From assembly GCF_002215035.1 (NCBI RefSeq), contig NZ_NKFP01000006.1, positions 1,500,530 through 1,564,529 on the forward strand: a stretch of 64,000 nucleotides of DNA. Reading direction: 5' to 3'. The notes beneath the pieces are model-generated. The model was not told where the DNA came from, did not search any database, and worked only from the letters and a program-made list of their open reading frames with translations. Every line of letters begins with the position of its first letter. Within the stretch, counting starts at the first letter, position 1. The translations under genes were made by a program, and so were the position numbers. Positions 43,757 to 52,917 of this stretch are shown here, piece by piece. Source of the DNA: Leptolyngbya ohadii IS1. Lineage in GTDB: Bacteria; Cyanobacteriota; Cyanobacteriia; Elainellales; Elainellaceae.

Positions 43757-45592
43757 TTGAATCAGCAAATTCAATCGCAGCAGATCTGGTCACAAACAGA
43801 AAAAAGCACTAGAGAACTCCCAAGAGCAAAAACGGGAGAACGACCAGTGCCAGGACAATATATCCAAAACTATCAGGTTCAAGTGTATATGCGAGCACGA
43901 GAAAAAGGATGCACGCAGCCAGAATCTGCTGCAATAGCGGGGTTTAGTGAACGCAGTGGCAGGCGAATCGAGCAAGGCGAACATCAGCCAAAGTATGGGC
44001 AAGAACGCAACTGGCGCACAAGGCAAGACCCGCTTGCCGAGGTGTGGGACAGTGAGCTAGAACCGATGCTGCAAAAGGAGCCGAAGCTAGAGCCGACGAC
44101 CTTGTACGAGTATCTGGTGGGCAAGTATCCGGGGCAATACGAGCAAACGCTGCGAACATTACAGCGGCGGGTGGATACTTGGCGGACGCTCAATGGCGAG
44201 TCGAAAGAGGTGATGTTTGAGTTGCGACATGAGCCAGGGGAAATGGGATTGTCGGACTTTACCGAACTCAAAGGGGTGGAAGTCACCATCGGCGGTAAGC
44301 CGTTTGAGCACCTGTTGTATCACTACCGTCTGGCTTATAGCGGCTGGCAGTATGTGCAGATTATTCAGGGCGGGGAGAGCTTCATTGGGTTATCTGAGGG
44401 ACTTCAGAATGCGCTGATTGCTTGTGGCGGCGCGCCGAAGCTGCATCGAACGGATAGTTTGAGTGCGGCATATCGCAACATGGCAGGCAAACGCTACAAG
44501 CCCCTGACCCGGTTTTATGACGAGTTGTGTGCCCACTACCAAATGAAACCGACGCGCAACAACACAGGAGTGGCACACGAGAACGGCTCGATTGAGTCCC
44601 CGCACGGACACTTCAAACGGCGACTGGTGCAACAACTCTACCTGAGAGGCAGTTTCGATTTCGAGTCCGTCCAGAATTACCAGAGGTTTATTGAGTCGGT
44701 CATCGCGACGATCAATGGCAAATGTAGTGAAAAGTTTGCAACCGAGAAGCAGCATCTGCAACCCCTGCCCCCGTATCGTTTTGCAGATTACGAGGAGTTG
44801 CTGGTCCGGGTGAGTTGCTACAGCACGATAGAAGTGAGGTGCGTTCTCTACACTGTGCCTTCCCGCCTGATTGGGCGGCAGTTAACCGTTCACCTCTACC
44901 ATGATCGTTTAGTCGGCTACGTGGGCAAACAGCAGGTAATAGAACTGGTCCGGGTTCGAGGTGCCAGTAGCGGCAGGAACCGACGGGCACGCTGCATCAA
45001 CTATCGCCACATTATTGACGGGTTACGTCGCAAGCCCAGAGCCTTCTGGTATTGCACCTGGCAAAGTGAGATTTTACCGACTGAGCAATGGCGCATCATT
45101 TGGCAGCAGATGCACCAGCAGTTCGACCCGGACAGTGCCGCAAAAGTGATGGTCGAAGCCCTTTATATTGCTGCCACCCAGGACAAGGAGACAGCAGTTG
45201 CCGACTACCTTGAGGTGCAACTGCAAGCCAACCACCTCACCCTGGCTGGGCTACAACGACATTTTCAGTTGCTCCAAACCCGTTTGCTGCCGCAGGTGAA
45301 CGTCCAGCAACACGAGCTATCCCAGTATGACCAACTCCTCCACTCCCCCACCCCGCCCGCATCAGTCCAACAGCAATCCGAATCAGAGCCTGAACCTGCT
45401 GCTCAAACAATTGCGCCTGTCGCACATGCTGAATCATTGGCAAGCCCTGGAGGAGAAGGCAACTCAAGAGGGGTGGTCGTACTCTCAGTTTCTGCAAGCG
45501 CTGTGTCAACTGGAGGCGGAACGGAAGTGGGCACTCCGGCTGCAACGCGCGCTCAAAGAAGCGCAACTGCCCTTCGGAAAAAGCTTTACTAG
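43757..45592 (+). CDS. istA: IS21 transposase IstA
   Basis: A 611-aa DDE transposase. An HTH region (EKGCTQPESAAIAGFSERSG) is followed by the integrase core with Asp in MGLSDFTELKG, Asp in LHRTDSLSAAYRN and Glu in HENGSIESPHGHFKR. The annotated start is TTG 43757 and no better ATG is obvious. The last 88 codons overlap the start of istB in another frame and read as a low-complexity Ser/Pro/Thr-rich tail. The functional protein may therefore be effectively shorter. Confidence 0.88.
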   Translation: MNQQIQSQQIWSQTEKSTRELPRAKTGERPVPGQYIQNYQVQVYMRAREKGCTQPESAAIAGFSERSGRRIEQGEHQPKYGQERNWRTRQDPLAEVWDSELEPMLQKEPKLEPTTLYEYLVGKYPGQYEQTLRTLQRRVDTWRTLNGESKEVMFELRHEPGEMGLSDFTELKGVEVTIGGKPFEHLLYHYRLAYSGWQYVQIIQGGESFIGLSEGLQNALIACGGAPKLHRTDSLSAAYRNMAGKRYKPLTRFYDELCAHYQMKPTRNNTGVAHENGSIESPHGHFKRRLVQQLYLRGSFDFESVQNYQRFIESVIATINGKCSEKFATEKQHLQPLPPYRFADYEELLVRVSCYSTIEVRCVLYTVPSRLIGRQLTVHLYHDRLVGYVGKQQVIELVRVRGASSGRNRRARCINYRHIIDGLRRKPRAFWYCTWQSEILPTEQWRIIWQQMHQQFDPDSAAKVMVEALYIAATQDKETAVADYLEVQLQANHLTLAGLQRHFQLLQTRLLPQVNVQQHELSQYDQLLHSPTPPASVQQQSESEPEPAAQTIAPVAHAESLASPGGEGNSRGVVVLSVSASAVSTGGGTEVGTPAATRAQRSATALRKKLY

Positions 45593-46127
45593 CTTCAATT
45601 TCGCACACTGCCCTAGCCTCAACCCCGCTCCCTTGCTACAATTAGCGCAAGACATCGATTGGCTAGAACGCGCAGAAAACCTGGTCTTATTGGGACCTAG
45701 CGGTGTTGGAAAGACCCATCTTGCCGCCGCTGTAGGGCGATCTGCGATTGAGTTAGGCAAACGAGTCAAGTTTTTCAGTGCAACGACGCTCGTTCAGCAA
45801 TTGCAATATGCCAAACTGCAACTGCAATTACCCACGCTCCTGGCAAAACTAGATCGCTTCGATCTATTGATCGTGGATGACCTGGGTTATGTGAGAAAGA
45901 GCGAGGCTGAGACGAGTGTGCTGTTCGAGTTGATTGCCCATCGCTATGAGCGTAAAAGCCTACTGGTGACGGCAAATCAACCGTTTAGCCAGTGGGATGC
46001 GATCTTCTCCGATTCCACCATGACCGTGGCAGCCGTAGACCGATTGGTACATCATGCGCTGATCATTGATATTCAGGGTGAGAGTTTCCGCAAGCAATCG
46101 GCGGTGGAGCGATCTGGACTGAAGTAG
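45327..46127 (+). CDS. istB: IS21 helper ATPase IstB
   Basis: A 266-aa AAA+ ATPase that assembles IstA on target DNA. It has the N-terminal IstB segment (LNLLLKQLRLSHMLNHWQAL), Walker A LVLLGPSGVGKTHLAAAV (about 117-134), Walker B FDLLIVDDLGYVRKS (about 180-194) and YERKSLLVTANQPFSQW. It starts inside the istA frame, which is typical of the family. Confidence 0.92.
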   Translation: MTNSSTPPPRPHQSNSNPNQSLNLLLKQLRLSHMLNHWQALEEKATQEGWSYSQFLQALCQLEAERKWALRLQRALKEAQLPFGKSFTSFNFAHCPSLNPAPLLQLAQDIDWLERAENLVLLGPSGVGKTHLAAAVGRSAIELGKRVKFFSATTLVQQLQYAKLQLQLPTLLAKLDRFDLLIVDDLGYVRKSEAETSVLFELIAHRYERKSLLVTANQPFSQWDAIFSDSTMTVAAVDRLVHHALIIDIQGESFRKQSAVERSGLK

Positions 46128-46775
46128 AGCCAGCGTGACGATCTGCAATTTAAGATTTGACGGGTTGCTCGACACAGCAACGATTCCACGCCAGCATCAC
46201 AGTTCTGGCGTCAGTTTTTCACGTCACGATCATTGTTTCAGAGGCTGTAGCATTCCCACTACAGTCTTTTTTTAGTCCAAACTTAGCCCACCTTTGTAGT
46301 ACCGAAGTAATTGTCATCCTGGTGTGACAATCAGTTCAAGCGTTCTGCAACCGGACAAGGTGAATTCAGGAAAAATCGGGCAAGGTAGTTGACGTCAGAC
46401 ATTCAACATCCTTAAGAAAATTAAGGAGGGTGAAAAGAGGTTTGAAGACATGTTAGGAAGTACTGAAGCACTACGCAATGAGACTGGTTTAAACACCGAG
46501 CCTATCTCCAGAAATACACGTAAACCTGTAATCAATTTGGCAACTGGAAACGCAATTGCTGAATCTGAGACAGAAAACACCACTAAATCAAGAAGTGGTA
46601 GGAGACGGGTTGGACAACGAAACCCTAAACGCGACAAAACTGGAACTAGCAGAAACTCTAGTTGATCTGCTTGCTAATAACTTGGGAGAAATACCTCCAT
46701 CAACTTCTAATGAGTCTGGCACTACAAATGCATCAGAATAAGATTAGACGGCAGTTCCCTCAGTTAGATTGCAGT

Positions 46776-47935
46776 GGGAGCATCCCACTTATGCAGAAAT
46801 ATCAACTAGCAAGCAGCCCATTGAGGTAAGCACAGCGTAGGTTCAACATCGGATTGACCGACACCCTGTTCCAATGCGCCCCCGATATTTGTAAACGTCG
46901 CCCAATCTGTTTGACCGCCGATTCCACTGCCCCTGAACCAATCGAGCAGAGTTGTTGGGTCTGGGTGTCGGCATAATGGACAATCCGGGAACGATGTTTG
47001 TCTAGATAGGCTTCAAAATTGCGCGCCTGTTTCCTTTGACAATCGGCAAACAGTGCCTTCGCCTGTTCCACCTGCCCCTGCCACAGCAAGGACTCAGCTT
47101 TTTTCAGGCGTTTGAGCGACCCGCCCACTTTGTAGAGATTCTCTTTGAGGTGATACCAGTCGAGAATCTCTCGCCGCTCATCGGCAGAGGCGATTTGACC
47201 AAACAGATTCCACACCCCCTCATGCCCATCGCCTAAACACACTACAGGCTTAAGCAACCGTTGAGCATTGAGGTAATCGACCAAGCTCTCATTGTCCTGA
47301 TAAAAGGCAGCATAGTATGTTCCCTGCAACCGCACTGCTTTATAGTCCCGCCATCGGCTGTCGCTGTCTTGGAGGTCACGCAAGCGCACTTTCCCGCCGT
47401 CAATGCTGATCTCACTGACGCCTTGTTTCGCCTCCGGCAACTCCCATGCCTGCCGTCCTACCAAGCGTTGTTGGGTCGAGTGCCCCACCGCTATCCCCGT
47501 CAATGCAGCAATGTCTGCTTCCGCATTCTGAAATGACTCATTCGCACTCAGCCGTAAGCAAGCCTTCTCTAAGCCTCCACTTATCCGACTCCGGGGCTTG
47601 ACTCCCAACCGTTCGGCTTGATGCTTTTGCAAGCACAACTTACCCACCAGACTCTTTAGCGGTCGGCTTCGTCCTTTGCCGGGTCGGACTGCACCGTTGA
47701 CAAAAAAAGGGCAACTTCCGGACTAACGTGTTCGAGCATCTGTTGGCGAACCGTTTGCTCAATCCCCTCTAGCGTCTTCAGGCTCGCTTTGTCGCTATTG
47801 CGATACAGAATTTCTGCGATCTCTTGACTGCAAGCTCTGATCCGTTCCTGCTCTTCTGGAGTCATCAACCTTACCTCTTGCCCAACCCCTCTATTGTCGC
47901 TCCCTTCTCTGTTTTTGCATAAGTGGGATGCTCCC
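46776..47935 (-). mobile_element. ISKra4-type insertion sequence with 9-bp target duplication
   Basis: 1160 bp with terminal inverted repeats GGGAGCATCCCACTTATGC at both ends and direct repeats GATTGCAGT at 46767-46775 and 47936-47944. It sits near codon 22 of the first tniQ gene. The near-perfect ends and duplication point to a recent insertion. Confidence 0.9.
46802..47868 (-). CDS. ISKra4-family transposase in two frames
   Basis: The N-terminal frame (47868 down to about 47700) reads TPEEQERIRACSQEIAEILY and MLEHVSPEVALF. The main frame (to 46802) carries ISIDGGKVRLRD, CLGDGHEGVWNLFGQI, WYHLKENLYKVGG and GSGAVESAVKQIGRRLQIS, giving the acidic catalytic residues. The frames join near a run of seven A (plus strand, 47702-47708). 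Slippage there gives VALFFVNGAVRPGKG, the expected continuation. A programmed frameshift is likely; a plain indel is the alternative. Confidence 0.8.
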
Positions 47936-49569
47936 GATTGCAGTAAAGCCTCTCATGATATTAGTAAGCTTTACTCCCTAACTCCCATTGGTGTTGGAAC
48001 AACCTATGTCGAGAGTTTATCAGGCTATATCACGCGCTTAGCAGAGGCTCACTGTGTCTCTGTTGGAATTCCCATGGATCGTATGGTTGGACTGTACTAT
48101 AAACCAAATAATGAGAACAAATTGTTTGTGCGGACAGGGCTATTTTCTCAAGCAGGCTCAGCCATTAATGGTTTAGGAGTTACAGCAATAGACTTAGTGA
48201 AAGCATTAAAAGCCCTAACTGGCGAATCCAACCTTCAGTTTCTGACTATGCTGGCTTGGGCTTCTGTTGTTCCTTCCTTAAATTTGCTTCGGCGTGAAAG
48301 AGCTTGGTGTTCTGCTTGTTATCAGGAATGGTATGACACTGCTCAGATTATTTATAATCCTCTGATTTGGGCAATCAAACTGGTCAATGTTTGTCCAATA
48401 CATCGTAATCCTCTGCAATCTATCTGTCCTCATTGCCAGGCTTCCACATTAACATTATCTTCTCGCTCGCGTGTTGGGTACTGTGCTAAATGTCTACAGT
48501 GGCTTGGGAGAACTGCAGACCTCGAATCTTTAGACTTAACAACGCAAGCTCACCAAGAGTTTCAGCAACAGATGTGGGTAGCTGAGATGGTTGGAGAAAT
48601 GTTAGCAGTAGCACCTAGTATTCAATCCCCTCTTACTAGAGAAGACATAAGCAAGATAATTTCAAAGTACGTTGAACAAGTTGCTGACGGGAATCTTTCC
48701 AATTTTTCAAAGGAACTGAAAGTTCCTGTCTCATTGTTATGGCAATGGATTCAAGGAGAAAAATCACCCTCTTTAGAAATGTTATTGCGAGTTTCCAAGC
48801 TCCTAAACATACCACCAGCTAATTTCCTTTCCCAGAGAGATACTGTTCCTGTCCCCCTTAAACTCTCTTCTAACAAAAGGAAAATAAACTCATCCTCATC
48901 ATCTCGTCAACGTAAACGTTTCACCAAAAACCGTGTTCAGAGAATTCTTGAGAAGGGACTGGGCGAGTTTCCACCTCCATCTCTAAAAGAAATTTCTATA
49001 CGCACTAAATCAAATTTACTTTATCTTTCACGAAATTTTCCTCAATTATATTCAGAAATAAAAGCAAGATTTAAGGAATACCAAAGAAATTCTTATCTTC
49101 GAGAGATGGAGCAAGCGCTTCTTAAGATTCTAGATGCGCATGAATTCCCATCACCACCAATGACCGAGGTTGCTCAAAGACTTAATTATGGAGAAAGCAC
49201 ACTGCGAGGAAATTTTCCAGAGCTTTGCGCCAAAATTTCAGCAAAATACTTTAAAGATCAAGAAAAAATTAGAGAGGAAACCAGACGAGAAACTTGTAGA
49301 AGAATTCGTGAAATTGTATATGAGCTTCATCAAAAAGGAGAACATCCAGGAGTAAGTAAGGTTGGAAAAATACTTGGAGAACCAGCTTTCTCGCTAACTC
49401 CAATATATTGGCAAGCTTGGAAAGATGCTTTATGTGAATTGAAATTAATGAATTAGAATTACCACTTTTATCCAAACATCAAACAACTAAATCCTAAGTG
49501 ACTAATAATGTTTTAGAGAGTAGATAATTCCTTTAAGATTACTTAGAGAGAATTGCAAAACTGTGTCTT

Positions 49570-50931
49570 ATGGCAAGAATTTTTGTCAACAGCATTAAAC
49601 AAGAAAACAGTTTTTTCTTTGATTTCAGTCGTCTTTACAGCATCGATTTAGTAGGACTTCAAACAAGCCTATGTGAAAGCCTAGTAAGCTATATTACTCG
49701 TCTAGCTGAAATCCATTGCGTGCCGACTGGAGTTCTAATGGAGGGGCAAGTTGCACCATTAATTAATAAAGCTCACGGAGGAGGTAATCTACACAAAATT
49801 TATGAAGCAACTGCTGCGTTAAATGGGACAGGGGTGATGTCTCGTGATTTAGTAAATGCTGTTGAACAATTAACGCAACAACAGAATTTGCATCTTCTAA
49901 CGCTATTGCCTTGGACTGAGCATCTACCAACAAGAAATTTACTTAGCCAACAACGGAAGTGGTGTCCTATATGTTATGAAGACTGGTACAGAGACAAACA
50001 AACGGTCTATGAGCCACTGGTATGGGCATTAAAAGTCGTAGATGTTTGCCCAAAACACCGAGAACCATTAAGGCAAAATTGCCCTCACTGTCATTGTGCT
50101 AATTTACCTTTAGCTTGGGAAGCTCGTCCTGGCCATTGCTACAAATGTCTTAGTTGGTTAGGTTCTAGTGATATTACTGAAACGGTATCTTTTTCAGAGA
50201 GTGAGTTGAAGTGGAAACTTTGGGTAGCTAACTCTATAGGAGAACTATTAGCTGCTACACCTCTTCTACATACTCATTCAAATAAGCACATAGTTTCTCA
50301 ATCACTTAGAACCTATGTCAGTATTACAGCTAACGGAAACGTTGCAGAATTTGCTCGTCGAATTCAAATACCTCGTAATACTGTTTGGCTATGGTGTGAG
50401 GGTAAAAATCAACCTCAACTAGAGGCATTGCTAAAAATTTGTTACTGCCTAAATACTTCGCTCTTGGAGCTTCTAACACAGCAACCTATTGAAGCTCAGA
50501 TCTCAACACTACAAGCTCCAATTGCAACAAAAACAACTACTAGAGCTGAGGCAAAGACAATTGATTTAGCACGGCTAGGAGAATCTTTAGAAAAGATACT
50601 ACTTAACCACGAATGCCCTCCACCATCAATGGAAGAGGCTGCAAAACGATTGAATCTAGACAGGAGAACGATTCTTAGACATTTTCCCGAAATATGTCAT
50701 GCTATCTCTGCCAAATATATCCTTTATAAAAAAGCAGCAAAGCAAAGTGCTATTGAACGATCGCGCCAAGAAGTAAAGTTGGCTGTGACCAAACTCTATA
50801 ACCAAAACTTGTACCCGTCTGAATCCCGCGTCTCCAAATTATTGACCAAGCCAGGTTTTCTGCGATACAAGGAAGTTCGAGAAGTAATCGAGCAGACAAA
50901 GGTGGAACTAGGCATAAGTTCTCCTATGTAG
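49570..50931 (+). CDS. TniQ/TnsD-like target-site protein 2
   Basis: A 453-aa intact paralogue of the preceding protein. The TniQ domain is complete (SLVSYITRLAEIHCVPTGVL, TLLPWTEHLPTRNLL, KWCPICYEDWYRDK, VCPKHREPLRQNCPHCHCA, GHCYKCLSWLG). An XRE-like HTH follows (VAEFARRIQIPRNTVWLWCE), then HTH-like units (PPPSMEEAAKRLNLDRRTIL, then SESRVSKLLTKPG). It follows TniQ 1 by 113 bp. Two long TniQ proteins beside one TnsC suggest an element with two target pathways, as in Tn7-like elements carrying both TnsD and a second TniQ. A strong hairpin follows the gene. Confidence 0.88.
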   Translation: MARIFVNSIKQENSFFFDFSRLYSIDLVGLQTSLCESLVSYITRLAEIHCVPTGVLMEGQVAPLINKAHGGGNLHKIYEATAALNGTGVMSRDLVNAVEQLTQQQNLHLLTLLPWTEHLPTRNLLSQQRKWCPICYEDWYRDKQTVYEPLVWALKVVDVCPKHREPLRQNCPHCHCANLPLAWEARPGHCYKCLSWLGSSDITETVSFSESELKWKLWVANSIGELLAATPLLHTHSNKHIVSQSLRTYVSITANGNVAEFARRIQIPRNTVWLWCEGKNQPQLEALLKICYCLNTSLLELLTQQPIEAQISTLQAPIATKTTTRAEAKTIDLARLGESLEKILLNHECPPPSMEEAAKRLNLDRRTILRHFPEICHAISAKYILYKKAAKQSAIERSRQEVKLAVTKLYNQNLYPSESRVSKLLTKPGFLRYKEVREVIEQTKVELGISSPM

Positions 50932-50994
50932 TCCCTTCCACAAATAGCTACATTGGCAGAACATATTCTGCATAGCTTGCACCACTTATTTACG

Positions 50995-51032
50995 TTTAGC
51001 GGTTTCAACTTCTCAAGGTTGAAATCGCTAAA
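50995..51032 (+). terminator. Strong hairpin after tniQ 2
   Basis: Arms TTTAGCGGTTTCAAC and GTTGAAATCGCTAAA pair over 15 bp with one G-T pair and an 8-nt loop, about 65 bp past the tniQ stop. It has no long T tract, so it could equally be a recombination or regulatory structure. Confidence 0.5.
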
Positions 51033-51090
51033 TTAGCGCTAGAATTACCCTAGGACTTCTTGTCAAGTCTTATCTGTTAAAAAATGTTTA

Positions 51091-51328
51091 GAAGCATAAC
51101 TTTTCCGATGTGCAAAGGAAGCATAAGCGTTCCGTGGCGGAAAAGTTATGCTTCCAATCACACAACATTTTGTGACTTAAGGCGAATGGCTGCCGCCGAA
51201 TAAAGCATATGCTTGCCAGAGTACAGCCTGGAGTGCCGAATCTGCCGTGAGCTACATCCTTTATCTCTAGAAAAGGTAAAGCATACGTTTGCCGAAAGTG
51301 AAAATTTAGAGCATATCCCTGCCGAAAG
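51091..51328. repeat. Six AGCATA-N-CCG motif copies (possible transposase-binding sites)
   Basis: AGCATA cores occur at 51093, 51120, 51204, 51280 and 51310 on the plus strand and 51147-51152 on the minus strand. Each is followed after about 4-5 bases by TTCCG or TGCC(GAAA). The first and third copies are a perfect 17-bp inverted pair (GAAGCATAACTTTTCCG and its complement) around the second. The array lies in the gene-free 730 bp after tniQ 2. Multiple short sites of this kind occur at the ends of Tn7-like elements, where TnsB binds. Confidence 0.6.
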
Positions 51329-51663
51329 TTCAAACCCTAGCTATAAACAAAACCTATCAATCGCATCGATCGCTGAAAGCATTACTCCTCCTAACTTCTA
51401 GCCTTCAGGTAGCCCTACAATAGCAGAACTGAACGTCCTCCATGTAGCCCAACGCTCTTCTGTACCCCTGTAGTAAAGGGATATGCGGTTCGCGCTCTTA
51501 GCCAGAGTCATCCAGATATTGGCTGCAAAGCTTGTAGCTTCAGTCTTTATTTTCTAAACTTCTAATAGCCTTTGGAGCGTTAGCCAATCTGTGTGGCTTT
51601 CACGTTGCTCTAATGCCTAGCGTGTCTCTAGTTCTTTAGGAAGAGTTGAATGAGTGGAGTGAC

Positions 51664-51948
51664 ATGAATACACCCTCCTTCCCTGTAGCAAGAGCAGAAG
51701 TCTTCTGGTACATCTTTGACAAAGGAGTATCAACTGCTGAAGAAATTGCCCGTGGTACTCTCCTCGCAAGAAGTACTGTTCAGGGACACCTATCTGCGCT
51801 GGAAAAGGCTGGCGTTCTAGAGGGAGAAGGCAGACCTAAGCGGTATAAAATCCGCAGTAATTTTCCCAAAGAGTATAAGGATAAGTTACAAGAACTTGAG
51901 TCTCTTGCTCGCTCCAGTTGGCGACTTATGGGGATTGAGCCAGTATAA
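51664..51948 (+). CDS. Small winged-helix transcriptional regulator
   Basis: 94 aa from ATG 51664 (GGAG at 51655-51658; an earlier TTG is less likely). The HTH pattern EVFWYIFDKGVSTAEEIARG, LLARSTVQGHLSALEKAGVL and EGEGRPKRYKI is a MarR/ArsR-like winged helix with a basic wing. No effector domain is present. It is the first gene after the AGCATA repeat array, and these repeats could be its operator. The pair of small paralogues follows on the same strand. Confidence 0.72.
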   Translation: MNTPSFPVARAEVFWYIFDKGVSTAEEIARGTLLARSTVQGHLSALEKAGVLEGEGRPKRYKIRSNFPKEYKDKLQELESLARSSWRLMGIEPV

Positions 51949-52042
51949 GCACTGGTACTTTGGTCAATGATTTCTTAAGAACAGTCCTGAACGTTTCAGT
52001 CGCGATCTGCGACTCTAAGTGTAAGTACTCATCCATACAACG

Positions 52043-52336
52043 ATGGACAGGAGTACACGAATTCCTAATACTAGGATCGACGTGCTATCTGAGTGTCCGT
52101 TGGAGCCATCTGAATATTGCAAGCGGTGGGTCAAAGTACCCCCGGAGGAACGTGGTTATAGAAAAGCGTGTGTTGCTGCTCTGTCGGAGGCGACAGGGCT
52201 GAGTCCTCGTACAGTTAATGATTGGGGACCAGCTTTTGAGCGGCGACCCGACCATATCCTGCACGTCCTGAAGATGGCGGATATGCTCAACCGTATCAGG
52301 GAGATAGTACTTCCCCCAGATTTACCCTTAGAATAA
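52043..52336 (+). CDS. Small paralogue A of a cyanobacterial hypothetical family
   Basis: 97 aa. Shares with the protein at 52520-52834 the pattern LEPxxYCxRWV, RGYRKxCxxALxxATGLSP, TxxDWGPxFxRRPxH and LPPDxPxE. The central part (ALSEATGLSPRTVNDWGPAF) looks like a helix-turn-helix, so DNA binding is possible. No named family recognised. Tandem duplication and conservation at the protein level argue that it is a real gene. Confidence 0.62.
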   Translation: MDRSTRIPNTRIDVLSECPLEPSEYCKRWVKVPPEERGYRKACVAALSEATGLSPRTVNDWGPAFERRPDHILHVLKMADMLNRIREIVLPPDLPLE

Positions 52337-52519
52337 TTCGATCGTATTTTCCGACTAAATCTATTGCCTTTTGAGGCGGGATTGCCTAACGTATCCCTCT
52401 AAGTGTAGGAACCAGGGGGAGCTATGATTGCCAACATTCAGAACAAGGCATTGCGCGAACGATTTTCCGTCTTGACTATTTTTTATCCGGACTGGCTGTA
52501 GCTCACGGCTGTTTGGCTA

Positions 52520-52834
52520 ATGTACACGACGGAAGGAAATTCTCAGGGTAGCGATCGTATAGATTACCTGCTCAGCCTACCTTTGGAGCCGGGGGATTAC
52601 TGTCGCCGTTGGGTGCCTCAGGACTTCAGTAGGGGCTATCGTAAAGTCTGCTTAAACGCTCTCGCGGCTGCTACTGGGTTAAGCCCCAACACCATCAAAG
52701 ATTGGGGACCTGATTTCAGCAGGCGTCCTCACTACGTTCCCTTTCTGCTTCGTCAGGCTGATCTGCTGAATCAATTTAGACAGTTGGTTCTGAGTCAGCG
52801 TCTCTCTTTACCCCCAGATTTCCCCCAGGAGTAG
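52520..52834 (+). CDS. Small paralogue B of a cyanobacterial hypothetical family
   Basis: 104 aa, about half identical by eye to the 52043-52336 protein, with the same DYCRRWVPQD, YRKVCLNALAAATGLSPNTI and KDWGPDFSRRPHYVP blocks and the same Leu-rich tail followed by LPPDFPQE. The pair is separated by 183 bp with no other gene. The function is unknown. An HTH-like DNA-binding role is a guess from the central segment. Confidence 0.62.
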   Translation: MYTTEGNSQGSDRIDYLLSLPLEPGDYCRRWVPQDFSRGYRKVCLNALAAATGLSPNTIKDWGPDFSRRPHYVPFLLRQADLLNQFRQLVLSQRLSLPPDFPQE

Positions 52835-52917
52835 GTTTGGCATTTCCTCCGCCTAAATCGACTGATTAAGTCGCGCATCCTGATATTCCAAGTGATTTGA
52901 AATGCGACTGTGCAGCG

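Larger units (their letters stand above)
43687..46401 (+). mobile_element. IS21-family insertion sequence with 6-bp target duplication
   Basis: 2715 bp inserted in tnsC, flanked by direct repeats TTCAAC (43681-43686 and 46402-46407). Ends are imperfect inverted repeats: TATTGCGCGACAATTACC on the left and, read inward, TGTCTGACGTCAACTACC on the right. Internal repeats near the right end also carry ATTGTC. It encodes istA and istB. The boundary assignment is supported because excision restores the tnsC frame. Confidence 0.85.
42727..46665 (+). pseudogene. tnsC: Tn7-like AAA+ regulator TnsC/TniB, split by IS21
   Basis: AAA+ target-selection ATPase of Tn7-like transposons. The 5' part (42727-43686) has Walker A NIVGPTGAGKTTLRKLL (about residue 54) and Walker B PVAFFVDEAHHT (about 171), then HCLIGTYDLLTL and RSVYIHLPRYD. 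The 3' part resumes at 46402 with FNILKKIKEGEKRFEDM and ends with a basic tail (SGRRRVGQRNPKRDKTGTS). TTCAAC occurs on both sides of the IS21. Removing the IS plus one copy rejoins codons in phase (GMC-FN-ILKK) to give about 405 aa. ATG 42727 with TAGGA just upstream is the native start. As it stands the protein is truncated after about 320 residues plus IS-encoded ones. Confidence 0.82.
46710..49456 (+). pseudogene. TniQ/TnsD-like target-site protein 1, 5' end split by ISKra4-type element
   Basis: The first 22 codons (from ATG 46710, or 46728) end at GATTGCAGT. The same nine bases recur at 47936-47944 after the IS, where the frame continues KASHDISKLYSL. Excision would give about 525 aa. The TniQ domain has SLSGYITRLAEAHCVSVG, AWCSACYQEWYD, VCPIHRNPLQSICPHCQAST and GYCAKCLQWLG (zinc ligands). 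An XRE-like helix-turn-helix follows (LSNFSKELKVPVSLLWQWI), then a helical C-terminus with repeated HTH-like units. TniQ/TnsD proteins direct Tn7-like insertion. In its present state a start at 47894 inside the IS could make a nearly full-length product. Confidence 0.8.

Noticed and set aside
43731-43757. IS21 insertion as the natural end of tnsC
   Set aside because: The direct repeats and in-phase continuation at 46402 show that the true C-terminus lies beyond the IS.
46556-46741. ORF of 61 codons between tnsC and tniQ 1 as a separate gene
   Set aside because: It overlaps the tnsC 3' end and the tniQ 1 start in another frame and lacks a ribosome site. The basic tnsC tail in the alternative frame is family-like.
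39900-50931. A complete type V-K (Cas12k) CRISPR-associated transposon
   Set aside because: No Cas12k-size gene, no tnsB and no tracrRNA-like region is visible. The repeat is of a type I/III kind. Only tnsC, TniQ proteins and a mini-array are present.
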